DNA from: Anaerolineales bacterium
GTDB taxonomy: Bacteria; Chloroflexota; Anaerolineae; Anaerolineales; Villigracilaceae
Direction: 5' to 3'
Assembly (NCBI GenBank): GCA_025056175.1
Contig: JANWWK010000053.1
Location: 1-64,000, forward strand
DNA: 64,000 nucleotides
Shown here: in pieces, positions 25,110 to 35,413 of the stretch
Numbering within the stretch: position 1 is the first letter of the stretch
How the letters are laid out: every line of letters begins with the position of its first letter
Notes under the pieces: model-generated
The model's database searches: none
Seen by the model: only the letters and a program-made list of their open reading frames with translations
Told to the model about the DNA's origin: nothing
Position numbers and translations under genes: made by a program

Positions 25110-28100
25110 ATGAAACCAAAGAAAAATTATTCCCTGGCAGCCAGTGGCCTGTTTTTGTTGACCTTTGCCGCGCAGTTTGTATTCCTGGCGCCATACGAAA
25201 AGACAGGTCTGTTTGCCAGCGCATCCGAAGGGGCGATAAACTTACTGGGCGCGGCATTCTTTCTGCACGGGGTTCTTGTGATTGCCGCCAAGCTGCTGGA
25301 TGCCCCTCCAGCAACCCAATCTATGTTCAATCTGGTTGCAGCGATGATGCTGACGCTGATGGGATGGGCGTATTTCCAATTTTCGCTGTTTATCGAGAGT
25401 TTTGTTTTGATTGCGCTCAGCCTGGCATTCGTCCTGTGCAACTGGATGACTCCACACCGCGACTGGCTGGTGATGACCATGCAATGGGTCAATCTGGCGG
25501 TTGGCGCGGGCTTGTTATGGAATCCCGGTCTGCTGCTGGCTGCACCTGCCTATCAGCCGCTGATGGGGGTCAGCGTTCTGCTGGGTGTCATCTTTCTCGC
25601 AAGCGGTCTGGTCAGCCTGGCAATGGGCTTGTTCCCAGCGTTCTATCACGGCAGAGCCGGACGTTTCCTTTCCTTACCCTGGCTGCTATGGCTGCTACCG
25701 TTTGTACCTTCGTTGGAACTGCCGCATGTAGGAGTGGCCCTGAGCGTTGGCGTGGCGCTGGCCGTCAACGAGTTCATTCCCTGGAAGCGGGTCGCCATGC
25801 GCCAGGCGATGGACATCAGCCGGCGATTCTTTGTGCTTACAGCGCTCTCTCAGGCAGTGCTGTTGGCGCTTATGGCCTGGCTTATCCAGTATCTCGAAAT
25901 TCACCTCGCCTTGCCGGCAGAAGAAACGCGCGCCATCCGTTACGGGATGCTGATTGCATTCAACTTTATGGCTGCGCTGGCGATTCTGACGGTGGTTTGG
26001 GTCAATCTTTCCATCAACGGGGCGTTTGCCGGTCTCATCGGCCAAAAGCCGCCAGAGAAGGCGAAAACGCGCCCCAACGGTTTTTGGCGACGCTTTGCCC
26101 GTAGTCTGCTCGAACCGTTTGAGACCTCGCAAAGCTACGTCAGCGAAATTGTACAGGCGCGCCGCGATTACGAAACCCTGCTGGCGCAGCAACTGGCCGC
26201 CGAAAAACGCCGTGTGGCGCAGTTGGGCCTGCTGCATGATTTGAATCGCCAGCTCGAAGTCGTCCTCGACCCGCCCGTTTCGGCACAACTGACCGCCAGC
26301 GCCGTGCAGAACGCCATCGGCGGATGCCTGACCGCGGTCATGCGTTATGACGAGACGCGTGAGGAAATGGTCTTGCTGGCAGCCAGCGGGCCCAGTGCCG
26401 CACATCTGCCGCCTGGCTATCGGCAGGCAATCTCTCTCGGAATCATTGGACGAACCGCACGCCTGCGCCGTACACAAATTGCCTCCGATACGCTGCTGGA
26501 TGCCGACTATCTGCACCTGGAACATCACCACGCGCGCTCCGAACTGGTCGTACCGTTGCTGCACAACAACCGTCTGCGGGGAGTCATCCTGGTAGACCAC
26601 CCAGACACCAATTACTTCGATGATAGCGACATCCGCACCATCGAAACCGTTGCGATACAACTGGTGACCTCCTGGCTGCGCAGCGAACACGACCAACGGC
26701 TGACCAATCTTATCAATGCCGGTATCTCTCTTTCCACCACGCTGGATGTCGAGGGGGTCATTCAGCAAATTGCACAAGTGGCGCAGAACACACTCGAAGC
26801 GCAATTTATTTTCGTAGCACTGGCTGACCAGACGGGCGGGTTCAACCGCATTGCGCACATCGGGTATGCCCCACCTCTTCTGGAACGACTCTCCGTTAAC
26901 CTGGAGCGGAACACTATCGTACAGGCCGTTTTGAACAGCACCACACCACTCCGCCTGCGCGATGTGCGCAAAAAATTCAGCACCTTGCAGACAGAGAACA
27001 ACGAGTTAAGAAGTTTTCTGGCCGTCCCCATCCGCCTGCGCCAATCGGCCATCGGGGTCATTCTGGCCTTTGGCAAACAGGGAAACAACCCCTTTTCCGA
27101 AAACGACGAGGCCCTCATCACGCTGCTGGCAACTCAATCGGCTGCCGCCATCGAAGCCACCTGGCTCTATCAGGAATTACGCTCCATGCTGGCAACCGTC
27201 ACCCATCTTTATCAACTCAGCACCAAAATCCTGCTCTCCGAACACCTGTCCGATGCCGCCAGCGCCATCGCTGAGACCACTTACCAGCTGAGCAAAGGTT
27301 CTGCTGCCGGAATCGTCTTGCTCTCCCCTGAAAAGGAAATCGAAGCGCGCGTGCAGATTGACGAGAGCGGCCTGCACCCTGGTTGGCACCATCCCATGCC
27401 GCTCATCACCGATGCGCTTGAACACGGACAAATGATTATTACCACTGGTAAACACAACACCCAGCGGATTTGCCTGCCTTTACAAACGCCGCGCCGTCAA
27501 TATGGCGCGCTCTGGCTGGAAGTGGACGAGAGTCAGGCTTCCAGCAGCCGCTTCACCGATACAATGCGCTCGCTGGCAAACCAGGCAGCCATTGCGCTCG
27601 AACGCGGCATTCTTCTGGTCGAAACCCGCAAACAAGCCGAACAACTTGAAGCGGCTTACCGTGAACTCGAATTGACCTACGACCAAACGCTGCGCGCGCT
27701 TTCTTCTGCGCTCGATGCACGTGACCGTGAAACCGAAGGCCACAGCCTGCGCGTCTCACGCCTGGCAACCGCGCTGAGCAAACGTATGGGCTTCACCGCC
27801 GAACAGGCCAAAGTGATGGAACGCGGCGCTATCTTGCACGACATCGGCAAAATCGGCATCAGCGATACTATTCTGCTCAAACCCGGCCCGCTGACCCCCG
27901 ATGAATGGGAAACCATGCGCTTACACCCCGATATTGGAGCGCGAATTATCGAGGGAGTTCCTTTTCTTAAGGATGCTTTGCCGGTCATCCGCTACCATCA
28001 AGAACGCTGGGATGGCAGCGGCTACCCGATTGGGCTGAAAGGCTATGATATTCCGCTGATGGCGCGCATTTTTGCCGTCGTAGATGCCTTCGACGCGCTT

Positions 28101-28250
28101 ACTTCTGAGCGTCCCTACCGCAAACCCATTTCGGTCATCGAGGCCATAGAGTACCTCCGCAAAAATGCCGGCATTTTGTTCGACCCCGACATCGTGGAAA
28201 CGTTTGCCAGAATGGCCGAAGACGGTTCACTGGATGAACTCCTCGAATAA
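25110..28250 (+). CDS. Membrane GAF/HD-GYP protein, predicted c-di-GMP phosphodiesterase
   Basis: A 1046-residue signalling protein. About eight hydrophobic segments fill residues 1-310, then a coiled region leads to three GAF-like modules (roughly 370-530, 535-700, 700-850), and the C-terminus is an HD-GYP domain. Visible HD-GYP residues: GHSLRVSRLA, ILHDIGKIGI, LHPDIGARII, IRYHQERWDGSGYPIGLKG and VVDAFDALTSERPYR. HD-GYP domains hydrolyse c-di-GMP with a di- or trinuclear metal site. Signals would be sensed by the membrane region or GAFs; ligands unknown. It is followed after 2 nt by a diguanylate cyclase gene, so opposing activities are co-expressed. Confidence 0.9.
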   Translation: MKPKKNYSLAASGLFLLTFAAQFVFLAPYEKTGLFASASEGAINLLGAAFFLHGVLVIAAKLLDAPPATQSMFNLVAAMMLTLMGWAYFQFSLFIESFVLIALSLAFVLCNWMTPHRDWLVMTMQWVNLAVGAGLLWNPGLLLAAPAYQPLMGVSVLLGVIFLASGLVSLAMGLFPAFYHGRAGRFLSLPWLLWLLPFVPSLELPHVGVALSVGVALAVNEFIPWKRVAMRQAMDISRRFFVLTALSQAVLLALMAWLIQYLEIHLALPAEETRAIRYGMLIAFNFMAALAILTVVWVNLSINGAFAGLIGQKPPEKAKTRPNGFWRRFARSLLEPFETSQSYVSEIVQARRDYETLLAQQLAAEKRRVAQLGLLHDLNRQLEVVLDPPVSAQLTASAVQNAIGGCLTAVMRYDETREEMVLLAASGPSAAHLPPGYRQAISLGIIGRTARLRRTQIASDTLLDADYLHLEHHHARSELVVPLLHNNRLRGVILVDHPDTNYFDDSDIRTIETVAIQLVTSWLRSEHDQRLTNLINAGISLSTTLDVEGVIQQIAQVAQNTLEAQFIFVALADQTGGFNRIAHIGYAPPLLERLSVNLERNTIVQAVLNSTTPLRLRDVRKKFSTLQTENNELRSFLAVPIRLRQSAIGVILAFGKQGNNPFSENDEALITLLATQSAAAIEATWLYQELRSMLATVTHLYQLSTKILLSEHLSDAASAIAETTYQLSKGSAAGIVLLSPEKEIEARVQIDESGLHPGWHHPMPLITDALEHGQMIITTGKHNTQRICLPLQTPRRQYGALWLEVDESQASSSRFTDTMRSLANQAAIALERGILLVETRKQAEQLEAAYRELELTYDQTLRALSSALDARDRETEGHSLRVSRLATALSKRMGFTAEQAKVMERGAILHDIGKIGISDTILLKPGPLTPDEWETMRLHPDIGARIIEGVPFLKDALPVIRYHQERWDGSGYPIGLKGYDIPLMARIFAVVDAFDALTSERPYRKPISVIEAIEYLRKNAGILFDPDIVETFARMAEDGSLDELLE

Positions 28251-28252
28251 CT

Positions 28253-29815
28253 ATGCTCCGGCGCATCTCTTTTCCGAAAGACCTGCTGGAACACGAACTC
28301 AAAAACATCCTTCGCCCCTCGCTGTTTGGCGTATTGCTGTTGAGCCTGTTGCTGGGCGGTCTGGCGCTGTTCACTCTGTCGAATAGTGAAGAACGCAACC
28401 GCATTCTCTTCATCGCCAGTTTAGGATTGGGGTACAGCATTTTCCTCTTGTTGCGATTCCGCCAATTTCCCTATCAACAACGCACCTTTCGGATTTTGCT
28501 GGTCATTTTCCACGCTGGCTTATCCCTGCTGGCAATTGAGTGGGTGCCGGCTTCTCTGCTGACTTTTCCAGCAGCGGCAATTGTGCTGGCAATTGCCATG
28601 AGCAGTATTTTGATGGGACGCAGGGCAGCGTATGCATATGTGGCTGTTGTTCTGCTTGGGTTGGTCTCAATTCGCACAGGCAGAGCGACACTCGAAAGCA
28701 TTCTGCCCGGCATGGCCGCTCTCTCTATTCTGGCGGTCGCCATCGTGGAATTCGTTACCGGAATGTTGCAAATCAACCTGCAACGCATTCGGCGCTTACA
28801 AACCATCAACGAATTTGCGCGCCGCATCGGTTCGAGCATCGAACAAGAACAGGTGTTGCACATTTTGGGCGAAGCCATTCGCAACGCTATGCCGATAGAT
28901 ACCTGTTTTCTGGCAATACAGGTGACAGAAGAAAAACTCTACCTGCTCCTGACCTACGACGGGGGACGATACTTCCCCCCACAAGAAGTAGACCTGGACG
29001 GGACGCTCTCCGGATGGGTCATCCGCAATCAGCGTCCACTCTTCGTGGCCGATGCCCAGAAAGATGTCAACCTGGAGGGGGTACGCATTGTACTCACCGG
29101 CAACAAACGGAACAGTGCCTGTTGGATGGGCGTTCCCATCCGGATTGGTGAACGTAAAGGCGTGCTGGCAGTTGCCTCCTACATCCCCAACGCGTTCGAC
29201 AGCACCGACCTGGAACTTCTGGAAAATCTGGCGCAACACGCCGCTCTGGCTTTACACAATGCCGCACATCACAGTGAAGTCGAGTTCAAGGCACAACTCG
29301 ATAGCCTGACCGGCGTGTACAATCACGGTAGTATCGTCCAGATTCTGGAAAGAGAAATCGAAAAAGCGTATGCAAACGGCAAACCGCTCAGCCTGATTAT
29401 GCTGGATGTGGATTATTTCAAACAATACAACGATACGTATGGACACCAGACCGGCGATGAAGTACTGGTGCGGCTGGCGCAAACCATCAAGCGACACATT
29501 AAATCTTCCGACTTTGTCGGACGCTGGGGCGGAGAAGAATTTACCATTGTCTTACCGGCAGCCAGTGCCGCACAGGCCGGGCAGGTTGCCCTGCGCTTGC
29601 AAACTGCGCTCCAGACGCTTTCGTTGCGCCCTGTTCACGCAAAAACGCTCCCTTTTCCCACCATCAGTCAGGGTGTGGCCGAATTTCCACGGGAAGCCAG
29701 CAACAGCGAAGCGCTCATTCAACTGGCCGACCGGCGGCTGTACCTCGCCAAATCACGTGGACGCAACCAGATTGAACCAGAGCCAGTGCCTTTGGACGAA
29801 GACGAACCCTCATAA
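28253..29815 (+). CDS. Membrane GAF-GGDEF protein, predicted diguanylate cyclase
   Basis: A 520-residue protein: an N-terminal membrane region of several helices (about 20-170), a GAF domain (about 190-340) and a C-terminal GGDEF domain. The active-site loop is RWGGEEFTIVLP (GGEEF), with the upstream NHGSIVQILEREIEKA and DVDYFKQYNDTYGHQTGDE metal- and substrate-binding region intact, so c-di-GMP synthesis is expected. The inhibitory I-site position (RxxD before the loop) reads KSSD, so product inhibition is probably weak or absent. ATG 28253 follows the HD-GYP stop by 2 nt without its own ribosome site. It ends 6 nt inside the convergent threonine aldolase gene. Confidence 0.9.
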   Translation: MLRRISFPKDLLEHELKNILRPSLFGVLLLSLLLGGLALFTLSNSEERNRILFIASLGLGYSIFLLLRFRQFPYQQRTFRILLVIFHAGLSLLAIEWVPASLLTFPAAAIVLAIAMSSILMGRRAAYAYVAVVLLGLVSIRTGRATLESILPGMAALSILAVAIVEFVTGMLQINLQRIRRLQTINEFARRIGSSIEQEQVLHILGEAIRNAMPIDTCFLAIQVTEEKLYLLLTYDGGRYFPPQEVDLDGTLSGWVIRNQRPLFVADAQKDVNLEGVRIVLTGNKRNSACWMGVPIRIGERKGVLAVASYIPNAFDSTDLELLENLAQHAALALHNAAHHSEVEFKAQLDSLTGVYNHGSIVQILEREIEKAYANGKPLSLIMLDVDYFKQYNDTYGHQTGDEVLVRLAQTIKRHIKSSDFVGRWGGEEFTIVLPAASAAQAGQVALRLQTALQTLSLRPVHAKTLPFPTISQGVAEFPREASNSEALIQLADRRLYLAKSRGRNQIEPEPVPLDEDEPS

Positions 29816-30844
29816 CAGGAGCGCGCGGAATGCTTCGACTGTCCGCTCGATCGACGTATCATCAATCCAGTAATGCGTCACCAGGCGGAAACGTCGGCGG
29901 CCATCCGCGTGAATCAGGATTCCGCGCTCCTGCATCCGCGCTTCAATTTGCTCCACCGTCAGCGTGACCGATTCATCCAGATCGAAATAAACCATATTCG
30001 TCTGCGGCATCCCCTGCAGACGCACAAAAGGTAACCCGGCCAACCCTTCGGCCAGTTTCCGCGCACGGATATGGTCTTCGGCCAGGCGGTCTATCATCTG
30101 CTCCAGCGCCACAATCCCCGCCGCCGCCAGCACCCCGGCCTGACGCATGCCTCCACCCAACTGTTTGCGGATGCGCCGCGCCCGGGCGATAAACTCCCGT
30201 GAACCGCATAACACCGACCCCACCGGCGCGCACAACCCTTTAGAAAGACAAAAGGTGACCGAATCAAGCGGCGCGGTCAACGTGCGTGCTTCTACCCCCT
30301 GCGCCACCGCCGCGTTGAAGAGCCGCGCGCCGTCCATGTGAACCACCAATCCACGCGCGTGGGCAAAATCGGCCAGAACGCGTAGATAGGCGGGGGACTG
30401 GAACACACCGCCACAGCGGTTATGCGTGCTTTCGATGGCAATCAGACGGGTCACTGGTTCGTGAACATCGTCCGGGCGGATGGCTGCCTCCAGGTCTTGC
30501 AACGCCAGCGAACCATCGGGTTGTTCACGCACCTGCCGGGAATGAATCCCGCCAAGCGCCGACATCCCTCCGGCCTCGTAGAGCAGGATGTGCGACTGTG
30601 CGCCCACAATTGCTTCCTCGCCGCGTCCACAATGCGTAAGCAAGGCAGCCAGGTTGCCCATTGTGCCAGAGGGGACGAACAGCCCGGCTTCCATCCCCAC
30701 CTTTTCAGCGGCCAGCTCCTGCAGACGGTTGACCGTTGGGTCTTCGCCAAACACGTCATCCCCTACCGGAGCAGCAGCCATCGCCGCGCGCATTTCCGGC
30801 GTCGGGTGCGTGACGGTATCGGAGCGCAGGTCAATCCACTCCAT
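29810..30844 (-). CDS. ltaE: Low-specificity L-threonine aldolase
   Basis: PLP enzyme (fold type I, 344 residues) cleaving threonine or allo-threonine to glycine and acetaldehyde. Family blocks: [74 protein letters not shown], and the PLP lysine in [17 protein letters not shown]. The order and length match LtaE. Its start lies 3 nt after the stop of the glycyl-tRNA synthetase gene, so both belong to one operon: the aldolase makes glycine and the synthetase uses it. Confidence 0.92.
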   Translation of the reverse strand: MEWIDLRSDTVTHPTPEMRAAMAAAPVGDDVFGEDPTVNRLQELAAEKVGMEAGLFVPSGTMGNLAALLTHCGRGEEAIVGAQSHILLYEAGGMSALGGIHSRQVREQPDGSLALQDLEAAIRPDDVHEPVTRLIAIESTHNRCGGVFQSPAYLRVLADFAHARGLVVHMDGARLFNAAVAQGVEARTLTAPLDSVTFCLSKGLCAPVGSVLCGSREFIARARRIRKQLGGGMRQAGVLAAAGIVALEQMIDRLAEDHIRARKLAEGLAGLPFVRLQGMPQTNMVYFDLDESVTLTVEQIEARMQERGILIHADGRRRFRLVTHYWIDDTSIERTVEAFRALLL

Positions 30845-30847
30845 GAA

Positions 30848-33800
30848 CTAAAAACCTTCCAGTTTGCTCAAATCGGCAATTCCCTGCGCCAAATCGCGGA
30901 TACGTGCCACCAACATCAGGCGGTTGCGGCGGATGGCTTCATCGGGGTCCATCACCAGCACTTTATCGAAGAATTCGGTGATGAATGGAAGCAATGCCTG
31001 GATAGCACCCAAAAACGCATGTACCGAAGATGGCGGACGGCTGACCACGACCTGGAGCGCATCATACAACTTGCGCTCGGCCTCTTCTACCAGGCGTTCC
31101 CTCTCCACAGGAGATTGCAGGTTCTTCAGCGCGTCTGGAGCGCTGCGCACAATCCGCGCACAACGCGCATATCCTTCGAGAATCGGCATCCAATCGGCGC
31201 GGTTGACCCACTCAGTCAGCGCACGCGCTGCACTGGCACACGCTGCCGGGTTATGGCTTTGTGCCGCCAGAACTGCATCTACCACATCATAACGGAAGCC
31301 TGCTTCGATGAGCAAAACGCGCATGCGCCCGGTCAAAAACTCCAACACCTGGGCTTTCACTTCCTCTGAAACCGCAATCGGCTGAAGCGCGGCAGCTGCT
31401 TCGACTGCTTGCCGCAAATCGAAATCCAGTTGATGTTGGATAAGCGGTTCTACCGTGCCAATCGCCGCGCGGCGCAGTCCAAAGGGGTCTTTCGTCCCGC
31501 TGGGCGCCAAACCGGCAGCAAACAACCCCACCAGCGAGTCAATTCGGTCGGCCAGAGCCACCACCACCCCAGGCAAAGTGCGCGGCACGGGTTGATATTG
31601 CTCACCAATCGCTTCAGCGACTTCCACCGGTTCGCCCCCACGCAGTGCATATTCGCGCCCGATGATGCCCTGTAAGGACGTCATCTCCGTCACCATTTGA
31701 GTCGTCAGGTCGGCTTTGGCAAGGAAAGCGGCGCGATAAACGATAGCGCGCTGAGCCTCGTCCAGGCCAAGCAAAAGGCCAATTTTTTCTGCCAGACGCA
31801 CAATTCGCTCGGACTTCTCGAACATCGAACCGAGCCGGGTCTGAAAAACCAGCTTCTTCAGGCCCTCGCGGTAGTGTTCAAGCGGGAATTTGACATCTTC
31901 ACGCACGAAGAAATTGGCATCAGCAAAACGCGCCCCAAGCACGTGTTCATTGCCCTGGCGAACCAGGTCAAGAAACTCCGCATCGCCGTTGCGAATAGCG
32001 ATGAAGAAAGGCAGCAAATCGGTGGGCGTACCTGCGCCCTGTTGTTGCAACTCTTGCACTGCCCCACTGACCTGCGAAGTCGGAGCGCGGAGAACCGGAA
32101 AATAGCGCTGATGTTTTTTCATTGTACCAATCAAGACATCGCGCGGCAGAGCGAGAAATTCCGCGTCAAATGCCCCCAAAACAGCGGTGGGCTTTTCGAT
32201 GAGATTCGCCACCTCTGCCAGCAAACCCGGCTCGATGAGCGCCTGCCCTCCGACGGATTGCGCCGCAGCGTTGACCTGTTCCACAATCGCAGCCTTCCGC
32301 TCTTCCAAATCCAACAGGATACCAGCCTGCCGAATGGCCTGAAAATACGTCTCGGCAGAGGAAATGATGATTTCCGGCGAATCGCAGGGTCGCAGGCCGC
32401 GCGAAATACGTCCCGACGATACCCCCGCATACGCAAAGGGGATGACCTGTTCACCAAGCAGCGCAACGAACCAGCGAATCGGGCGGCTAAAGGCTACTCC
32501 GCTCTGGTTCCAGCGCATGGTCTTGACGAAAGCAATACCCGCCACCCAACCGGGTAGGGCTTCGGCCAGAATTTCCAGCGCCGGACGGCCTTTGGATTTC
32601 ACAACCGCAACCACATATTTGCCGCCATCCATGTCCCGCACCTGCAAATCGGCCACCTGCAGGCCGTTTTTTCTGGCAAAACCCAGCGCTGCTGGGGTGG
32701 GGTTTCCTGCCGGGTCAAAGGCTTTTTCCGCAGGCGGGCCTTTTACCAGTTCTTCGCGGTCGGCCTGCGCCGGCGCCAGGTTCTCTACAAAGACGGTCAG
32801 GCGGCGCGGTGTGGCATGAACAGAAACCGTGCCATGCTCCAGGCGCAATTCCTGTAACCAGGCAGGAACGCGCTCGCGCAACTGGGCCAGGGCAGCATCC
32901 ACATCGCCAGCGGGTAATTCTTCAGTGCCGATTTCCAGCAAGAACGACGACGGATAGTTGACGGTGGACTGCGGCACCACCGGCTGAAGTGCAGGGGTGG
33001 GGGTCTCTTTCAGCAAAGGATACCCCAATTCCTTCCTTTGCTCCAGATATGCCAGGGCCACGCGGCGAGCCAGTTCGCGCATTTTGCCAAAACTGGCCTG
33101 ACGCTCGGTCAGGCTCACCGCGCCGCGCGCATCCATCACATTGAAGGCGTGCGAAGATTTGAGCACATAATCGTGCGCCGGCAAGACCAACCCCGCAGCA
33201 AGACAGGCCTCACACTCGGCCAGGTAGAGTTCATACATCTGGCGGGCGCGCGCTACATCTGCAATTTCGTAATAGTACTTCGAGTGTTCGTATTCCTCGC
33301 GGCGGCGAATTTCACCATACGTAATTTGTTCATTCCAGGGTTCATTCCAGATTCCGCTGGCGTTGTTGAGTGCAATCAAAATGCGGTCTAATCCATAGGT
33401 AATTTCCACCGCCACCGGGTCGAGCATCACCCCGCCCACCTGTTGGAAATACGTGAACTGCGTAATTTCCTGCCCATCGAGCCATACTTCCCAGCCCAAG
33501 CCCCAGGCAGAGATAGCCGGCTGTTCCCAGTTATCTTCCACAAAGCGAATGTCATGCTGACGAGGGTCAATGCCCAACGCTTTGAGCGAATCCAGATAAA
33601 TTTCCTGCGGATTGCCGGGGTCGGGCTTGAGAATGACCTGGTACTGATAGTGCATTTGGAGACGATTTGGATTCTCGCCATAACGACCATCATCCGGGCG
33701 GACGGAAGGCTCAACATAGGCCACATTCCACGGCTCCGGGCCAAGAACGCGCAGAAACGTAGCCGGATTCATCGTCCCCGCGCCAACCTGGGTGTAATAA

Positions 33801-33877
33801 GGCTGCCAAATCAGGCATCCGCGCGAGGCCCAAAATTCTTGTAATTTGATAATGATGGATTGAAATGTGTGAGACAT
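30848..33877 (-). CDS. glyQS: Glycyl-tRNA synthetase, fused alpha and beta chains
   Basis: A 1009-residue fusion. Residues 1 to about 290 are the alpha chain ([68 protein letters not shown]), the catalytic class II core of the alpha2-beta2 type enzyme. After a short linker, [19 protein letters not shown] begins the beta chain, with [33 protein letters not shown], a DALR-like end and [19 protein letters not shown]. In most bacteria these are two genes. ATG 33877 is at the conserved alpha start; about 80 upstream codons in the frame have no homology. Upstream -10 TATAAT lies at 33992-33997 (minus strand). Confidence 0.95.
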   Translation of the reverse strand: MSHTFQSIIIKLQEFWASRGCLIWQPYYTQVGAGTMNPATFLRVLGPEPWNVAYVEPSVRPDDGRYGENPNRLQMHYQYQVILKPDPGNPQEIYLDSLKALGIDPRQHDIRFVEDNWEQPAISAWGLGWEVWLDGQEITQFTYFQQVGGVMLDPVAVEITYGLDRILIALNNASGIWNEPWNEQITYGEIRRREEYEHSKYYYEIADVARARQMYELYLAECEACLAAGLVLPAHDYVLKSSHAFNVMDARGAVSLTERQASFGKMRELARRVALAYLEQRKELGYPLLKETPTPALQPVVPQSTVNYPSSFLLEIGTEELPAGDVDAALAQLRERVPAWLQELRLEHGTVSVHATPRRLTVFVENLAPAQADREELVKGPPAEKAFDPAGNPTPAALGFARKNGLQVADLQVRDMDGGKYVVAVVKSKGRPALEILAEALPGWVAGIAFVKTMRWNQSGVAFSRPIRWFVALLGEQVIPFAYAGVSSGRISRGLRPCDSPEIIISSAETYFQAIRQAGILLDLEERKAAIVEQVNAAAQSVGGQALIEPGLLAEVANLIEKPTAVLGAFDAEFLALPRDVLIGTMKKHQRYFPVLRAPTSQVSGAVQELQQQGAGTPTDLLPFFIAIRNGDAEFLDLVRQGNEHVLGARFADANFFVREDVKFPLEHYREGLKKLVFQTRLGSMFEKSERIVRLAEKIGLLLGLDEAQRAIVYRAAFLAKADLTTQMVTEMTSLQGIIGREYALRGGEPVEVAEAIGEQYQPVPRTLPGVVVALADRIDSLVGLFAAGLAPSGTKDPFGLRRAAIGTVEPLIQHQLDFDLRQAVEAAAALQPIAVSEEVKAQVLEFLTGRMRVLLIEAGFRYDVVDAVLAAQSHNPAACASAARALTEWVNRADWMPILEGYARCARIVRSAPDALKNLQSPVERERLVEEAERKLYDALQVVVSRPPSSVHAFLGAIQALLPFITEFFDKVLVMDPDEAIRRNRLMLVARIRDLAQGIADLSKLEGF

Positions 33878-34236
33878 GAGAAATTTCCGAATTGGAGATG
33901 GAGATAGAGATTGAAAATAGGAGATTTCAGGCTTGTCCCCAGCCGTGAGAAAATGTATCGCGGAGGGAGAAAGGGCGCAACTGCGCGGAGGATTATACCG
34001 CGCTTTCTTCATTCTCTCGCCCACCCTGTTGGCGTTCCCAGATGCAGCCCGAAAACCGCTGCACAGAACACGCAGAATGGACGAAAACGCTGTGTCGCCT
34101 GCGAGAAAAAACATTTTCAACCAGACACAAGCTTCAAATAAGAACCTCCCTTTGTGAAAAGCGTTTCAAAAGCAGAACGCGGTATAATCCAGCCGACTTT
34201 ATCAAAAACATTCTGCGAATTTTTCTGGAGAAGGGC
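33878..34236. promoter_or_regulatory. Divergent promoter region, glyQS (-) and pfkA (+)
   Basis: No gene is seen. A minus-strand TATAAT (33992-33997) is positioned for glyQS with a leader of about 110 nt. A plus-strand TATAAT (34183-34188) is positioned for pfkA with a leader of about 45 nt. Neither has a clear -35. A short GGAGAT-type hexamer repeat lies at about 33894-33930. I looked for a T-box before glyQS and found no GGTGGNACCGCG motif. Confidence 0.5.
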
Positions 34237-35361
34237 ATGTCCACACCAAATCTCAAACCCATCAAACGCGTCGCCATCAGCACCGGCGGCGGCGACGCGC
34301 CCGGCCTGAATGCGGTCATCCGCGCCGCCGTGCTGGCCGGGATGAAACGCGGCTGGGAAATGTACGGCATTCGAGATGGTTATCATGGTTTGTTGAACCC
34401 GGAGCAGTACCCGGAAGGCGGCATCGTGCGCCTGAACCGCGTCCGTGTGCGCGGAATCACGCATCTGGGCGGCACCATCATCGGCACCAGCAACCGCAAT
34501 CATCCCATGCGCTATCCCATCACTTTGCCAGACGGCACCCACGAAGAAGTGGACCGTACCGATGAAATTGTGCGCGCTTTTGCCCTGCACGGTCTGGATG
34601 CCCTCATCACCGTTGGCGGCGATGGTTCCCTGGAAATTGCTCAGGTGCTGGCCAAAAAAGGTTTGCGCGTGATTGCCGTGCCGAAAACAATTGATAACGA
34701 CCTGGACAAAACCGACCTGACCTTTGGTTTCGACAGTGCCGTTGCCTTCGCCACCGAAGGCATTGACCGCCTGCACTCCACCGCCGCCTCGCACGGGCGT
34801 GTGATGGTCGTGGAGGTCATGGGGCGGTATGCCGGTTGGATTGCGCTCGAAGCAGGCATCGCCGGCTCCGCCGACATCATCCTGATTCCCGAAATCCCCT
34901 ACGACTTGCGAAAAGTGACCCAGAAAATTCAAGAACGCGAGGAAATGGGGCGTTTCTTCACGATTGTGGTCGTGGCCGAAGGCGCCAAACCGGTCGGCGG
35001 CACCCTCTCGGTCATCGGCAAAGAAGCCGGGCGCGCCGAACGACTGGGAGGCATTGGCGAAAAGGTGGCGGCGGAAATCACCAAACTCACCGGCAAAGAA
35101 ACCCGCGTGGTCGTGCTGGGTCATCTTCTGCGCGGGGGCACTCCCACTGCCTTCGACCGGGTCATTGCCCTGCGCTTTGGCGCCGCAGCGGTACGCGCGC
35201 TGGAGCAGGGGCTTTCCAACGTGATGGTTTCACTGGACGGGCAGAAGATGAAATTCATCCCCATCGAAGAAGCTTACGGACGCATGAAATCGGTGCCGCT
35301 TGACAGCGACATCATCCAAACTGCCCGCGACCTGGGCATCAGCTTCTGCGAGCCAGATTAA
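34237..35361 (+). CDS. pfkA: 6-phosphofructokinase
   Basis: A 374-residue enzyme phosphorylating fructose 6-phosphate in glycolysis. Motifs: STGGGDAPGLNAVIRAAV, GGTIIGTSNRNHP, the nucleotide loop LITVGGDGSLEIA, PKTIDNDLDKTDLTFGFDSA, and VVEVMGRYAGWIAL. The loop residue is Gly (GGDGS), as in ATP-using enzymes, while PKTIDND carries Lys where E. coli PfkA has Gly, a combination seen in the longer group III enzymes. The phosphoryl donor is therefore probably ATP, but pyrophosphate cannot be fully excluded by eye. GGAGAAGG precedes ATG 34237, and a strong terminator follows. Confidence 0.9.
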   Translation: MSTPNLKPIKRVAISTGGGDAPGLNAVIRAAVLAGMKRGWEMYGIRDGYHGLLNPEQYPEGGIVRLNRVRVRGITHLGGTIIGTSNRNHPMRYPITLPDGTHEEVDRTDEIVRAFALHGLDALITVGGDGSLEIAQVLAKKGLRVIAVPKTIDNDLDKTDLTFGFDSAVAFATEGIDRLHSTAASHGRVMVVEVMGRYAGWIALEAGIAGSADIILIPEIPYDLRKVTQKIQEREEMGRFFTIVVVAEGAKPVGGTLSVIGKEAGRAERLGGIGEKVAAEITKLTGKETRVVVLGHLLRGGTPTAFDRVIALRFGAAAVRALEQGLSNVMVSLDGQKMKFIPIEEAYGRMKSVPLDSDIIQTARDLGISFCEPD

Positions 35362-35370
35362 GAAACAAGC

Positions 35371-35403
35371 CCGGAGGGCTGTTCGCCCTCCGGTTCTTTG
35401 TTC
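35371..35403. terminator. Rho-independent terminator between convergent pfkA and thrS
   Basis: CCGGAGGGC and GCCCTCCGG pair over 9 bp around TGTTC, followed by TTCTTTGTT on the + strand. The minus strand also has a T-rich tail, so it may serve both genes. Confidence 0.88.
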
Positions 35404-35413
35404 TGCCTCTGCT

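Noticed and set aside
25695-26858. 387-residue minus-strand ORF
   Set aside because: It is antisense to the HD-GYP gene and shows no conserved motif or ribosome site.
33878-34236. T-box riboswitch upstream of glyQS
   Set aside because: Neither the GGTGGNACCGCG motif nor a terminator hairpin is present on the minus strand.
34117-35124. 335-residue minus-strand ORF rich in Gly, Asp and His
   Set aside because: It is a shadow of phosphofructokinase; the sense frame has all catalytic motifs.
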